A stretch of DNA of 64,000 bases from CAIVAT01 sp964387205 (GTDB lineage Bacteria; Bacteroidota; Bacteroidia; Bacteroidales; FEN-979). This document shows, piece by piece, positions 43,256-52,376 of this stretch. The stretch is taken from the NCBI GenBank assembly GCA_964387205.1, contig CAYLVY010000001.1, positions 27,383 to 91,382 on the forward strand. The letters run 5' to 3'. The first letter of the stretch is position 1, and the number at the start of each line of letters is the position of its first letter. The position numbers were made by a program, and so were the translations under genes. The notes under the pieces were generated by a model, which worked only from the letters and a program-made list of their open reading frames with translations, was not told the origin of the DNA and did no database searches.

Positions 43256-45940
43256 TTATAAATATTTTGAGACATCGACGGTGGCGTCTTTGTCGTTGAA
43301 CCGGATTTCGAAGCCCCGTTTTCGGAAAACGGCGATCATACGCTCATTATCGGTGGTAGTTTGCGCCACCATTTTTTTATGTTTTCCCTGCGAGGCGATC
43401 TCCATGCAAAAATCGGTGATCAGGTTTCCAAGATCTTTTTGTTGCCATGCATCCACGATAAGGATGGCATACTCCACCGTTTCATGATCGGGATCAGAGA
43501 TCAGCCGCCCCACGCCGGCCAGCTTTTTTGTGGCTCCGTCGCTGATCTCTGCCACGATCGCTATTTCGCGGTCGTAATCGATGTAGCAATACCGTGTGGC
43601 CACTTCATGCGACTGCCAGTGGAAAAAATAGCGGAAGCGGTTGTAGAGGGATTCTTTTGAGCATGATCCGAGCATTTCCAGCCAAAAAGGTTCATCTTCG
43701 GGTTTGATCGGACGGAGCACCACGCCGGTTCCGTCCTGAAGCCTGGCATGCCGGACGAATTTCTCGGGATAGGGATGAAGGGCCAGATGGGCATAGGGAT
43801 CCCGGGAAGAAGTTTCCGTATGCCTGTCGATCACGATGCGGGCATCGAGGGCGATCACTTCACCGGATGTAACCAGCAGAGGATTGATGTCGAGTTCTTT
43901 GATTCCCGGGAAATCGGCAGCGAGATACGACAATCGGATCAGTGCCCCGATGAGTGCTTCGGTATTCTTGGCCGGAGCGCCCCTGTACCCTCTCAGAAGC
44001 GGATAAATCTTCAGTGATTCGATCATCCTTCGTGCCAGCCGTTCGTTGAGCGGAGGAAATCCCAGTGCGCGATCGCCGAAGAGTTCTGCCGCTGTTCCTC
44101 CCATTCCGGTCAACAATACCGTTCCGAAGACCGGGTCTTTTTTGATCCCCAGGATCATCTCTACTGCATCCTTGCCCGATACCATCCGTTGCACCGTGAC
44201 ACCTTCCACCCTGGCTGCCGGCGCTTTTTTCAACACCGAGGCCATGATTCTTTGATAGGCAGCCCTGACCATCCCGGCATCTGCCAGATCGAGTTGCACC
44301 CCGCCCACATCGGTTTTATGGGTAATCTGCGGTGAAACTATCTTCAGCACAACCGGATAACCGATCTTCTCCGCATGGCGCACCGCTTCTTCCGCGTTCG
44401 CAGCGAAAAAAGGAACGGTAGTATTGATCCCGTAAGAAGCCAGGATCGTTTTGGAAATATTTTCGGGAAGGATATCGTCGCTGTTCCGGACAATCTCGTC
44501 GAACTGTTCCCGGAGTTGATCCCGGTCGAGTGTAAACTCCACCGGAATATCCCGCGGGGTCTCGTACAAAGTGGTCAGGTTACGGCTGTATTCCACCAGG
44601 GTCATGAAAGCGCGAATGGCCTGTTCCGGGGTCTTGTAGGAAGGAATACCGTTTTCGACCAGGATGTCGTCGGCGTCATGCATGCTGTGGCCTCCCAGCC
44701 AGGCGGCCAGTATAGGTTTTCCGGTGCCGGACACCAGTGCGGAGATCTCCCTTGCTGTCTGATCGGGATTGGTCATAGCCTGCGGTGTCAGGATGACCAG
44801 CACAGCATCTACCCCTTCATCTTCAAGGACGATCTGTGTGGCTTTGGCGATCCTTTTAGCACGGGCATCGCCCAGTACATCAACAGGGTTACCGTGTGAC
44901 CAGTATTCAGGCAGATTTTCATTCAGCAGGGCCATGGTTCGTTCCGATAATATTGCCAGTTCACCATTGGAGGCAATCAGGGCATCGGTGGCCATTACGC
45001 CCGGACCGCCGGCATTGGTTATGATCCCCAGCCTTGGGCCTTTGGGAAACCTGTTCCGGCCGATCAGTTCTGCTACGGAAAAAATATCGCCGATCTCATA
45101 GACCCTGGCCAGGCCGGCACGCTGAAAAGCTGCGTCGTACACGGCATCTTCCGAAGCCATGGCTCCGGTATGGGAAGCGGCCACCCGGGCCGATTCGGGG
45201 AAACGGCCCGCTTTATAGACGATGATCGGCTTCTTTCGTGCAAATGCCCTGGCTGCGGTCATGAATTTCCTTGGATTACCAATCGATTCCACATAGAGAA
45301 TGATACACCTGGTCTGTTCATCCTCCCCGAAATAATCGATCAGGTCGCCAAACTCCACATCCAGGCTGTTGCCGATCGACACAAACCGTGAAAAACCGAT
45401 TTTACCGTCGATGGCCCAATCGAGTACCGAGGTGCACAACGCTCCGGACTGGGAGATGAAGGCAATATTTCCGGCTTTCGGCGTATGGGCGGCAAACGAG
45501 GCATTGAGGTTGATTCCCGGAACAATGATCCCGAGGCAGTTGGGGCCGATGATGCGCATCCCGTCAAATTGCAGCATCACCTGACGGATCTGCTTTTCCA
45601 GTTCCATTCCTTCTTCACCGGTCTCCCTGAATCCTGCCGAAAGGATGATGATTCCCCTGACCCCCTTCTCTCCGCAGGCTCGAACAGCGTCTGGCACCTT
45701 TTCGGCCGGGGAGCAGATCAGCGCCAGATCGGGAGTTTTTGGGAGTGAGGCTATATCCGGATAACAGGGAATTCCCATCACCGCCTCATGATCCGGGTTC
45801 ACCGGATAGACCACGCCCCGGAAACCTCCGCTCACCAGGTTGATCAATACTTTGCCGCTGACACTGTTAGGATTCGTGGAAACCCCTGTCAGCACGATCC
45901 TCTGGGGACGAAAAATGGGATTAAGTTTGTGGATGTTCAT
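43256..45940 (-). CDS. ADP-forming acyl-CoA synthetase fused to a GNAT acetyltransferase
   Basis: An 894-residue four-part protein: CoA-binding domain (about 5-100, VLTGVSTNPNSVSGKVLINL), succinyl-CoA-ligase-like domain (about 150-460), ATP-grasp domain (about 490-700, GYPVVLKIVSPQITHKTDVGG) and a C-terminal GNAT acetyltransferase (about 730-894). Relatives include PatZ/YfiQ (protein lysine acetylation) and acetate-CoA ligases (ADP-forming). H257 in ARVAASHTGAM sits where the phosphohistidine of active ADP-forming synthetases lies, so ligase activity may be retained. The start at 45940 (MNIHKLNPIFRPQRI) fits the family; the frame is open to 46018. An acetate-energy role or a control role by acetylation are both possible. 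Confidence 0.9.
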   Translation of the reverse strand: MNIHKLNPIFRPQRIVLTGVSTNPNSVSGKVLINLVSGGFRGVVYPVNPDHEAVMGIPCYPDIASLPKTPDLALICSPAEKVPDAVRACGEKGVRGIIILSAGFRETGEEGMELEKQIRQVMLQFDGMRIIGPNCLGIIVPGINLNASFAAHTPKAGNIAFISQSGALCTSVLDWAIDGKIGFSRFVSIGNSLDVEFGDLIDYFGEDEQTRCIILYVESIGNPRKFMTAARAFARKKPIIVYKAGRFPESARVAASHTGAMASEDAVYDAAFQRAGLARVYEIGDIFSVAELIGRNRFPKGPRLGIITNAGGPGVMATDALIASNGELAILSERTMALLNENLPEYWSHGNPVDVLGDARAKRIAKATQIVLEDEGVDAVLVILTPQAMTNPDQTAREISALVSGTGKPILAAWLGGHSMHDADDILVENGIPSYKTPEQAIRAFMTLVEYSRNLTTLYETPRDIPVEFTLDRDQLREQFDEIVRNSDDILPENISKTILASYGINTTVPFFAANAEEAVRHAEKIGYPVVLKIVSPQITHKTDVGGVQLDLADAGMVRAAYQRIMASVLKKAPAARVEGVTVQRMVSGKDAVEMILGIKKDPVFGTVLLTGMGGTAAELFGDRALGFPPLNERLARRMIESLKIYPLLRGYRGAPAKNTEALIGALIRLSYLAADFPGIKELDINPLLVTSGEVIALDARIVIDRHTETSSRDPYAHLALHPYPEKFVRHARLQDGTGVVLRPIKPEDEPFWLEMLGSCSKESLYNRFRYFFHWQSHEVATRYCYIDYDREIAIVAEISDGATKKLAGVGRLISDPDHETVEYAILIVDAWQQKDLGNLITDFCMEIASQGKHKKMVAQTTTDNERMIAVFRKRGFEIRFNDKDATVDVSKYL

Positions 45941-46096
45941 GAAATCGGGAAGAAAATGGAACGAATGATGCCGGAGGCAAAGGTATAGGAAAAAACGGGA
46001 ACTTCCACCTGACGGCATGATGGTGTAAAGGGGCGATGTTCATCAAGTAATTCACGTGTTTTAACGATAATTGGTGGGGAGGGGAGCTTACAGCAT

Positions 46097-46104
46097 TAAA
46101 TTTG
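46097..46104 (+). promoter_or_regulatory. Putative -7 octamer for the propeller protein gene
   Basis: TAAATTTG, a perfect TAnnTTTG, 26 bases before ATG 46131; TTGG at 46071-46074 is a poor -33 candidate. Confidence 0.5.
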
Positions 46105-46130
46105 AAAGTTGTTAACCTGAATCCCTGAAT

Positions 46131-47348
46131 ATGAAATTGAGAATCTTAATGTTCGTTCTCACGGGTGCTGCTCTTCTCCGGCACGCCGGAGCCCAGGATA
46201 TCCTTCAATGGCGCGGCATAGACCGCAGCGGTGTCTATACGGCCACCAACCTGCTCCAGGCATGGCCGCCGGAGGGACCGGAATTCCTTTGGGAATCGGT
46301 TGAAACCGGAAACGGATATGGCAGTATGGCCATCACCCGTCAGGGTATTTATGTAAATGGGGAGGTGGACACGGTCAGTTACCTGTTTGCCCTGGATCAT
46401 CAGGGTAAACTGCGCTGGAAATCACCCATCGGTGCCGAATGGACACGAAATTACCCGGGCTCCCGGTCAACTCCTACCGTTGTCGGAGATCTGGTATATG
46501 TAACCGCCGGGCTGGGGAAACTCGCCTGCTTTGAAACCGCAACAGGCAAAGAACGGTGGTCTTTCGACCTCACTACCGATTTTCATGGCCCGGTTCCCCG
46601 TTTTGGTTATTCGGAATCGGTGATCACCGACGGCGACATCCTGTATTGCATGCCCGGAGGGCAGGACACCAATGTAGTAGCGCTTGACCGCTTTACAGGC
46701 CGGATACAATGGATCAGCAAAGGGACAGGTGAGATGGCAGCCTATTGTTCCCCTGTCATCATCAGGCTCCCGCAACGGAATATCCTGGTCACTTTTTCCA
46801 AAACCCACCTGATCGGGATCGACACACGGGACGGGAAGTTATTATGGAGTTACAGGCAGGAAGGTGAAGAGGTCGATTGCCAGTGCAATACACCGCTGTA
46901 TGAAAACGGGCACATCTATTGCGTGGCCGGAAACGGAAACGGAGCGTTCAAACTGAAACTCTCCGACGACGGAACACAGGTAACGGAAGTCTGGGCCAAC
47001 AAAAGGTGCGATAACATTTTCGGAGGTTTCATCAAACTGAATGATCATCTGTACACTTCAGGCTACGAAAAGCGGCAATATTACACTGTAGATACTCAAA
47101 CCGGGGCAATTACCGATTCCGTAAAATTTGACCGCGGATCGGTCATTTCTGCTGAAGGAATGCTGTATCTTTACAATGAAAAAGGGATGATGGGCCTTTT
47201 CCGGCCCAAAGGCCCTTCGATGGAGCAGGTCAGCACATTCCGGATCACCAGGGGTACCAAGGCGCACTTCGCACATCCGGTGATCAGCGACGGAATCTTA
47301 TACGTAAGGCACGGTAAAGCCGTGCTGGCTTACCGGATCGGAAAATAA
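46131..47348 (+). CDS. PQQ-like beta-propeller protein, secreted
   Basis: A 405-residue exported propeller. A signal peptide (MKLRILMFVLTGAALLRHAGAQ) is followed by several WD-like PQQ blades: LFALDHQGKLRWKSPIG, LACFETATGKERWSFDL, VVALDRFTGRIQWISKG, LIGIDTRDGKLLWSYRQ. No dehydrogenase ligands for PQQ are evident, so it is probably a binding or scaffold protein and not an enzyme. A LolA-like gene follows after 39 bases on the same strand. Function unknown. Confidence 0.85.
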   Translation: MKLRILMFVLTGAALLRHAGAQDILQWRGIDRSGVYTATNLLQAWPPEGPEFLWESVETGNGYGSMAITRQGIYVNGEVDTVSYLFALDHQGKLRWKSPIGAEWTRNYPGSRSTPTVVGDLVYVTAGLGKLACFETATGKERWSFDLTTDFHGPVPRFGYSESVITDGDILYCMPGGQDTNVVALDRFTGRIQWISKGTGEMAAYCSPVIIRLPQRNILVTFSKTHLIGIDTRDGKLLWSYRQEGEEVDCQCNTPLYENGHIYCVAGNGNGAFKLKLSDDGTQVTEVWANKRCDNIFGGFIKLNDHLYTSGYEKRQYYTVDTQTGAITDSVKFDRGSVISAEGMLYLYNEKGMMGLFRPKGPSMEQVSTFRITRGTKAHFAHPVISDGILYVRHGKAVLAYRIGK

Positions 47349-47387
47349 AAAAAGGAAAGACAGTCGGGAACTGAAAATTCATTTGCG

Positions 47388-48101
47388 ATGAAACCAATAT
47401 ATTGTCTGTTGATCCTGTTGGCCGGCCTGAAAACCGTGGCCCAGGAACCGGTAACGGAGGATATCCTCTCCGCCCACTTCCGGGCCATGGAGATGGAAAT
47501 CTTCAGTAAGATCAATACCATGGAGATCCGCGGACTGATGATCCAGCAGGATGCCATGCCGGTAAAGATCCTGCGTAAACGCCCTGACCTTTATATCATG
47601 GAATATGATGTCATGGATATGACTACTTATCAGGGTTATGACGGCGACACTGCCTGGATGACTATGCCGTGGACGGGCAGTACGAAACCGCAGATTTTAA
47701 GCGGCGACAGGGCCAATGATATGAAAATCCGCGCCGACTTTGACGGGGTGTTGCATCGATGGAAAGAAAAAGGTTTTAAGGTGGAGCCAGACGGGATCGA
47801 TACGGTGGACAACCAGACCGCCTGGAAATTAAAATTGACCAAACCGGATGGGAGCCACGAGTTCCTTTTCATCGGACAAACCGGCTATTTTCTCGTCAAA
47901 CGGCTTTATCACCGGATGGTCAGAGGAAAGGAGGCCACCATGGAGATTTATTTCAGGGATTATCGCAAAGTGGACGGGATACCGGTGGCTTTTGTTCAGG
48001 ACACATATTTTGACGGACAACCATACAATTCACTGCAGATTGAATCGGTGAAATACAACGAACCCCTCGACGACCGTCAATTCATGATACCCGGGAAGTA
48101 G
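47388..48101 (+). CDS. LolA-like outer membrane lipoprotein-sorting protein (second copy)
   Basis: A 237-residue periplasmic protein with a short signal peptide (MKPIYCLLILLAGLKTVAQE) and the LolA/LppX-like fold: MEMEIFSKINTMEIRGLMIQQ, VKILRKRPDLYIMEYDVMDM and a final VKYNEPLDDRQFMIPGK. It differs in sequence from the copy at 32539 and has no ABC transporter beside it; its partner here appears to be the propeller protein upstream. Lipid or lipoprotein binding is inferred from the fold only. Confidence 0.82.
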   Translation: MKPIYCLLILLAGLKTVAQEPVTEDILSAHFRAMEMEIFSKINTMEIRGLMIQQDAMPVKILRKRPDLYIMEYDVMDMTTYQGYDGDTAWMTMPWTGSTKPQILSGDRANDMKIRADFDGVLHRWKEKGFKVEPDGIDTVDNQTAWKLKLTKPDGSHEFLFIGQTGYFLVKRLYHRMVRGKEATMEIYFRDYRKVDGIPVAFVQDTYFDGQPYNSLQIESVKYNEPLDDRQFMIPGK

Positions 48102-48116
48102 CCTGCCGGGTGCCGG

Positions 48117-49397
48117 TTATCCCACTCTGACCAGGTAGTAGTTTTTCCTCCCTTTTTGCACCAGCAGGTATTTCCCGTTGAGGAGAAATTGCTCATCGAT
48201 AAGGGATGACTCATCAACTTTGGATTTGTTGACCTGGATGCAGCCCTCTTTCAGCATCCGCCGCACTTCGCTTTTGGAGTTGAAGATGCGGGTACTGTCG
48301 GTGAGGAATTCAATGATGCCGACCGATCTTTGCACATCATCCCTTGACATTTCGCATTGCGGGACTCCTTCAAAAGCCGATAAAAGAATATTTTCAGGCA
48401 GCGACCGGAGTTTTTCAGTGGTGCCTTTCCCGAAAAGGATCTCGGTGGCTTCGAGGGCCGACTGCAGCTCTTCCCGGGAGTGGACGCGGATGGTAATATC
48501 TTCGGCAAGCGCCTTCTGGAGTATCCTGAGGTGGGGGGCCCCGGCATGTTGTCTGACCAGGTCATCGATCTCCTCCGCAGAGAGAAGGGTAAATTTCCGA
48601 ATGTATTCGGCTGCGTCGGCATCGCTGGTATTGAACCAGAATTGATAAAACTGGTATGGAGAGGTCTTTTCCGGGTCAAGCCAGACATTACCCGATTCCG
48701 ATTTGCCGAATTTGCCGCCATCGGCGCGGGTGATGAGGGGGCAGGTGAGGGCAAATGCCTCACCGCCCAGTTTACGGCGGATCAGTTCAGTACCGGTCAC
48801 GATATTGCCCCATTGGTCGGAACCGCCCATCTGGAGCCGCACATTTTTCTTTTCGTACAAATGACAAAAATCGTATCCCTGGACCAGTTGGTAGGTGAAC
48901 TCGGTGAAGGAAATCCCACTACCCGACTCCATCCTTTTTTTTACTGAATCCTTAGCAATCATATAGTTGACGGTAAGGTGTTTACCTACGTCACGCAGGA
49001 AGCCGAGGAACGAAAACTCTTTCATCCAGTCGTAGTTGTTGACCATTTCGGCTGAATTGGCCCCGCAACCGAAATCGAGAAATTTCTCCAGTTGCTTCCG
49101 GATCGCGGCCTGGTTATGGCGCAAAACCTCTTCGTCGAGCAGGTTTCGTTCTTCCGATTTACCTGAAGGATCGCCGATCATGCCGGTGGCACCTCCGACC
49201 AGAGCAATAGGTTTATGGCCGGCCCGCTGGAAATGGACCAGCATCATGATGGTGGCAAGGTTGCCGATATGAAGGGAGTCGCTGGTGGGATCATAACCGA
49301 TGTAGGCCGTGGTCATTTCACGCTGAAGCTGCTCTTCGGTGCCTGGCATTACATCATGGATCATTCCGCGCCAGCGGAGTTCTTCAATAAAGTTCAT
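48117..49397 (-). CDS. tyrS: Tyrosyl-tRNA synthetase
   Basis: A class I aminoacyl-tRNA synthetase for tyrosine with 426 residues. The HIGH-type motif is HIGNLATIM, the tyrosine pocket YDFCHLYEKKNVRLQMGGSDQWGN, and the KMSKS-type loop is KFGKSESGN. A C-terminal S4 RNA-binding domain (about 355-420, SKSEVRRMLKEGCIQVNKSKV) binds the tRNA. Its own promoter octamer lies 15 bases upstream of the start. Confidence 0.97.
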   Translation of the reverse strand: MNFIEELRWRGMIHDVMPGTEEQLQREMTTAYIGYDPTSDSLHIGNLATIMMLVHFQRAGHKPIALVGGATGMIGDPSGKSEERNLLDEEVLRHNQAAIRKQLEKFLDFGCGANSAEMVNNYDWMKEFSFLGFLRDVGKHLTVNYMIAKDSVKKRMESGSGISFTEFTYQLVQGYDFCHLYEKKNVRLQMGGSDQWGNIVTGTELIRRKLGGEAFALTCPLITRADGGKFGKSESGNVWLDPEKTSPYQFYQFWFNTSDADAAEYIRKFTLLSAEEIDDLVRQHAGAPHLRILQKALAEDITIRVHSREELQSALEATEILFGKGTTEKLRSLPENILLSAFEGVPQCEMSRDDVQRSVGIIEFLTDSTRIFNSKSEVRRMLKEGCIQVNKSKVDESSLIDEQFLLNGKYLLVQKGRKNYYLVRVG

Positions 49398-49412
49398 TGT
49401 TCAAAATTTTTG

Positions 49413-49420
49413 CAAAAGTA
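49413..49420 (-). promoter_or_regulatory. Putative -7 octamer for tyrS
   Basis: Minus-strand TACTTTTG, a perfect TAnnTTTG, 16 bases before the start at 49397. Confidence 0.5.
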
Positions 49421-49448
49421 TCAAAAAGGAACCACTTACTACCGGTCA

Positions 49449-50714
49449 TCAGCGGAAGAGCAGCCAGGCGACGCCGAGGGTGATGATCACATTAACGAGT
49501 TGCGCTGTGAGGAAGGAGTACAACGGACGTTTGTTTTCGCGGGTAAAGAAATCACGGAAACGGGTTTCCAGCCCGATGCACACGAATGCGAGGCTGAACC
49601 AGATGCTTTGGTAACCCTTGATGGTTTCGCCTGTTTGTTTCAGGGCGGTCTCTCCGATCACGAAACTGAAGAGCAGCGAGGCTGCGACAAATCCCAGTAC
49701 GAATTTCGGGAAGCGGTCCCAGATGATCCGGGCGGTAGGTTTTTCGTCAGAACGGCCTTTTCCGGAGTAACTCCAGTAAATGCTGATGGCGAATGCCGCC
49801 AGACCCAGCAGGACATTCTGGGCCGATTTGATGATCACTGCATATTTTTGTGCCACATCGCCCAGAATGGTACCGGATGCCACCACAGCCCCTGTGGTGT
49901 CGATGGTACCGCCGATCCACGCCCCGGCGACCTCCTGGCTCAGCCCCATCCATTTGGCGAGGTATGGCATGAGTACCATCATGGGAATAGCGACGATCAG
50001 TACGAGTGAAATGACATAAGAGAGTTTTTTATTGTCGCCTTTAATGGCTCCGCAGGTGGCGATGGCCGCAGACACACCGCAGATGGAGACGGCAGAGGCC
50101 AGCATGGTGGAGAGTTCCTGGTCTACCTTTAGTTTACGGGCGATCCAGTAGGCGAGGTACCACACCGATATTACTACCACCAGGGCCTGAACCAATCCAA
50201 GTGCCCCGGCTTTCATAATATTGCTGAACAGCACGGTAGTTCCCAGGAGCACCAGTCCGATTTTTATATAGAATTCGCTTTGGATTGCAGGTTTGAGCCA
50301 ATCCGGAATAGACATGGTATTGCTGATCACTAATCCGATCAGTACCGAGAAAAATACCGTTTCCAGGCTCATAGCTTTGACCGAGGCATGGGTGGATATT
50401 ATCTGGGCGATGATAGCCAGTACGACCAGTCCGAAAAAGGAGAGGAAAAACTTTCCTGTTTCTTTGCCGGAAAGCCTGGCTCCCAGGTAAGCCAGCAGAG
50501 CAAATACAAGAAAGATGTAGAGGATCCGGGTAAGGTTGGGCCTGCTGAGGAATCCCGTCAGAAATTCCACTCCGCTCCAGTTATCTTTTGCTTTAAACAG
50601 CATGGGAAGGGTGGGGACCCATTCGTAGATCAGCAGGGTGAGGGCAATGATCACCGATGCGATCATCACGGAAACCCAGTCTTCATTGATATATTTTCTT
50701 GCAGGGTTCATCAT
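49449..50714 (-). CDS. UPF0324/YeiH-family membrane transporter (putative sulfate exporter family)
   Basis: A 421-residue integral membrane protein with about eleven hydrophobic segments. Family motifs are IKIGLVLLGTTVLFSNIM, STMLASAVSICGVSAAIATC and WIGGTIDTTGAVVASGTILG, seen in YeiH proteins. The N terminus has a 110-residue part with three extra helices, longer than E. coli YeiH. The substrate is not established for the family. A GC-rich hairpin lies in the short leader before the start (50727-50751) and a near-consensus octamer at 50762-50769 (TATTTTCG on the minus strand). Confidence 0.85.
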   Translation of the reverse strand: MMNPARKYINEDWVSVMIASVIIALTLLIYEWVPTLPMLFKAKDNWSGVEFLTGFLSRPNLTRILYIFLVFALLAYLGARLSGKETGKFFLSFFGLVVLAIIAQIISTHASVKAMSLETVFFSVLIGLVISNTMSIPDWLKPAIQSEFYIKIGLVLLGTTVLFSNIMKAGALGLVQALVVVISVWYLAYWIARKLKVDQELSTMLASAVSICGVSAAIATCGAIKGDNKKLSYVISLVLIVAIPMMVLMPYLAKWMGLSQEVAGAWIGGTIDTTGAVVASGTILGDVAQKYAVIIKSAQNVLLGLAAFAISIYWSYSGKGRSDEKPTARIIWDRFPKFVLGFVAASLLFSFVIGETALKQTGETIKGYQSIWFSLAFVCIGLETRFRDFFTRENKRPLYSFLTAQLVNVIITLGVAWLLFR

Positions 50715-50726
50715 GGACTGAATCGC

Positions 50727-50751
50727 TCCGGGGGAAAGGTCCGTCCCCGGA
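50727..50751 (-). promoter_or_regulatory. GC-rich hairpin in the leader of the UPF0324 gene
   Basis: A perfect 7-bp inverted repeat, TCCGGGG (50727-50733) and CCCCGGA (50745-50751), with an 11-base loop, 13 bases before the start codon. It could slow or gate ribosome entry; no T-run, so not a terminator. Confidence 0.35.
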
Positions 50752-50797
50752 TTTCATCAGGCGAAAATAAGAAAAAAACCTGACCGGATTTTTCGTC

Positions 50798-51745
50798 TCA
50801 GGCCAGTTTTTTACGGATTTCCTCAAGCATTACTGCGGTCATCTTCGGGAGGTCATATTCATAATGCAGCCCCCAGTCGCGACGGGCAACACGATCGTCG
50901 ATACAAGCCGGCCAGGAGTCGGCGATAGCCTGGCGAAAGTCGGGGTTATAACTGATCTCGAATTCCGGGATATGTTTTTTGATCTCCGCGGCCAGTTCTG
51001 CCGGGTTGAAGCATATTCCCGCCACGTTATAGGATGACCGGAGGGTAAGGTTCGCCGGGTCGGCTTCCATGACCTCAATGGTTGCTTTGATGGCATCCGG
51101 CATGAACATCATGGGCAGGGTGGAATCGGGGCCCAGGAAACACTCATATTTTCCGTGGCGGATGGCATCGTAAAAGATCTCCACGGCGTAGTCGGTCGTT
51201 CCGCCGCCGGCTTCGGTTTTGTAGCTGATAAGGCCGGGATAGCGAAGGCTGCGGGTATCCACGCCATACTTGTTGTAATAATATTCGATCCAGCGTTCTC
51301 CGGCCAGTTTGCTGATACCGTACACCGTATTGGGTTCCATGATGGTAAACTGCGGTGTGTCCAATCTCGGGGTGGAGGGGCCGAACACAGCGATGGAGGA
51401 GGGCCAGAAAAGCTTCGGAATCTTGAGTTCACGCATCAGTTCAAGAACGTTGATCAGGCTGCGCATATTGATCTCCCACGACGGAAGCGGCCGTTTTTCC
51501 GCATTGCCGGAGAGAATGGCGGCCAGGTGATAGATCTGGGTTATCTTTTCATGTTCCAGGATCAGTTGAAGCTTGGATGCATCGAGCACATCGAGGATTT
51601 CGAACGGGCCGGAGCCGGCCACATCGGGGGGGGCAGGACGGATGTCGGTGGCAATGACGTTTGAATCACCGTAAATTTTTCTCAGTTCCAGGGTAAGTTC
51701 CGATCCGATCTGACCGGCACATCCGATGACCAGTATTTTTTCCAT
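50798..51745 (-). CDS. NAD-dependent epimerase-type L-threonine 3-dehydrogenase
   Basis: A 315-residue short-chain enzyme with a Rossmann start VIGCAGQIGSELTLELRKIYG, catalytic YGISKLAGERWIEYYYNKYG (Tyr-xxx-Lys), and the sequence GLISYKTEAGGGTTDYAVEIFYDAI, which I associate with the L-threonine 3-dehydrogenases of Bacteroidota and eukaryotes. It would oxidise threonine to 2-amino-3-ketobutyrate, which Kbl splits into glycine and acetyl-CoA; kbl is not in the window. Upstream lie a perfect -7 octamer and a perfect CRP-like palindrome. Confidence 0.87.
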   Translation of the reverse strand: MEKILVIGCAGQIGSELTLELRKIYGDSNVIATDIRPAPPDVAGSGPFEILDVLDASKLQLILEHEKITQIYHLAAILSGNAEKRPLPSWEINMRSLINVLELMRELKIPKLFWPSSIAVFGPSTPRLDTPQFTIMEPNTVYGISKLAGERWIEYYYNKYGVDTRSLRYPGLISYKTEAGGGTTDYAVEIFYDAIRHGKYECFLGPDSTLPMMFMPDAIKATIEVMEADPANLTLRSSYNVAGICFNPAELAAEIKKHIPEFEISYNPDFRQAIADSWPACIDDRVARRDWGLHYEYDLPKMTAVMLEEIRKKLA

Positions 51746-51772
51746 GATGAAGCAATTGGGTTAGATTTGCGG

Positions 51773-51780
51773 CAAAAGTA
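51773..51780 (-). promoter_or_regulatory. Putative -7 octamer for the threonine-dehydrogenase-like gene
   Basis: Minus-strand TACTTTTG, a perfect TAnnTTTG, 28 bases before the start at 51745. No TTTG at -33; the CRP-like box occupies that place. Confidence 0.55.
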
Positions 51781-51787
51781 GCAATAA

Positions 51788-51805
51788 TTGTGAACGGGAT
51801 CACAA
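51788..51805. promoter_or_regulatory. CRP/FNR-like palindrome
   Basis: TTGTGA-ACGGGA-TCACAA: perfect 6-bp arms with a 6-base spacer, the same as the CRP core TGTGA-N6-TCACA extended by one pair. It is centred about 20 bases upstream of the -7 octamer, overlapping the expected -33 position. Confidence 0.5.
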
Positions 51806-51884
51806 TAGCCGGTATGCCATTTTTTCCTCCTTGCTCCGCTGCCGGCAGATGGTTGCCGGAAAGGGAAAAAGCGCGGAAAAAGGT

Positions 51885-52301
51885 TTATGAAACCGGCAGG
51901 TATTGAGCCACCAGTGCCAGAATTTTCTCCTTTTTCACCGGTTTGGGGAGAAATCCTGTACAACCCGCGGCCAGGATCCGGCGCTCTTCATCCAGCATGC
52001 CGCCGGCAGTGAGGGCGTACACGGGAAGGTCGGGCCGGAATTCCCTGATTTTGGATGTAGCTGTCAATCCGTCCATTTCGGGCATACGGATATCCATCAG
52101 CACCAGTGCGACTTCAGGGTGGTTTCTGCACAATTCCACGGCTTCGGCACCATCTTTGGCAAGGATTACCGGAGCATGGGTCCTGGACAGAGCGAGTTGC
52201 ATAAAGGTGATATTTACCTCTTCATCTTCTGCAACAAGAATGGCAGGAGGTTTTGCCGGATGGAGATGGTCGTGGCCGGATTTGTCGCAGGAAGTTTCCA
52301 T
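51885..52301 (-). CDS. Single-domain response regulator (receiver only)
   Basis: A 138-residue CheY-like receiver with no output domain. Acidic pair in ILVAEDEEVN, phospho-acceptor D70 in LVLMDIRMPEMDG, T98 in VYALTAGG and K120 in GFLPKPV. The MDIRMPEMDG form is typical of receivers that work with hybrid kinases. No kinase is adjacent, so it probably takes part in a phosphorelay from elsewhere. A near-consensus octamer (TACTTTTA, minus strand, 52332-52339) lies 30 bases upstream. Confidence 0.92.
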   Translation of the reverse strand: METSCDKSGHDHLHPAKPPAILVAEDEEVNITFMQLALSRTHAPVILAKDGAEAVELCRNHPEVALVLMDIRMPEMDGLTATSKIREFRPDLPVYALTAGGMLDEERRILAAGCTGFLPKPVKKEKILALVAQYLPVS

Positions 52302-52376
52302 GTGCCGGAGATATGGGTCGTAATGTAATGGTAAAAGTAGTGTTTATTTCATTTTCCGGTGCGTTTTTCTGATAAT

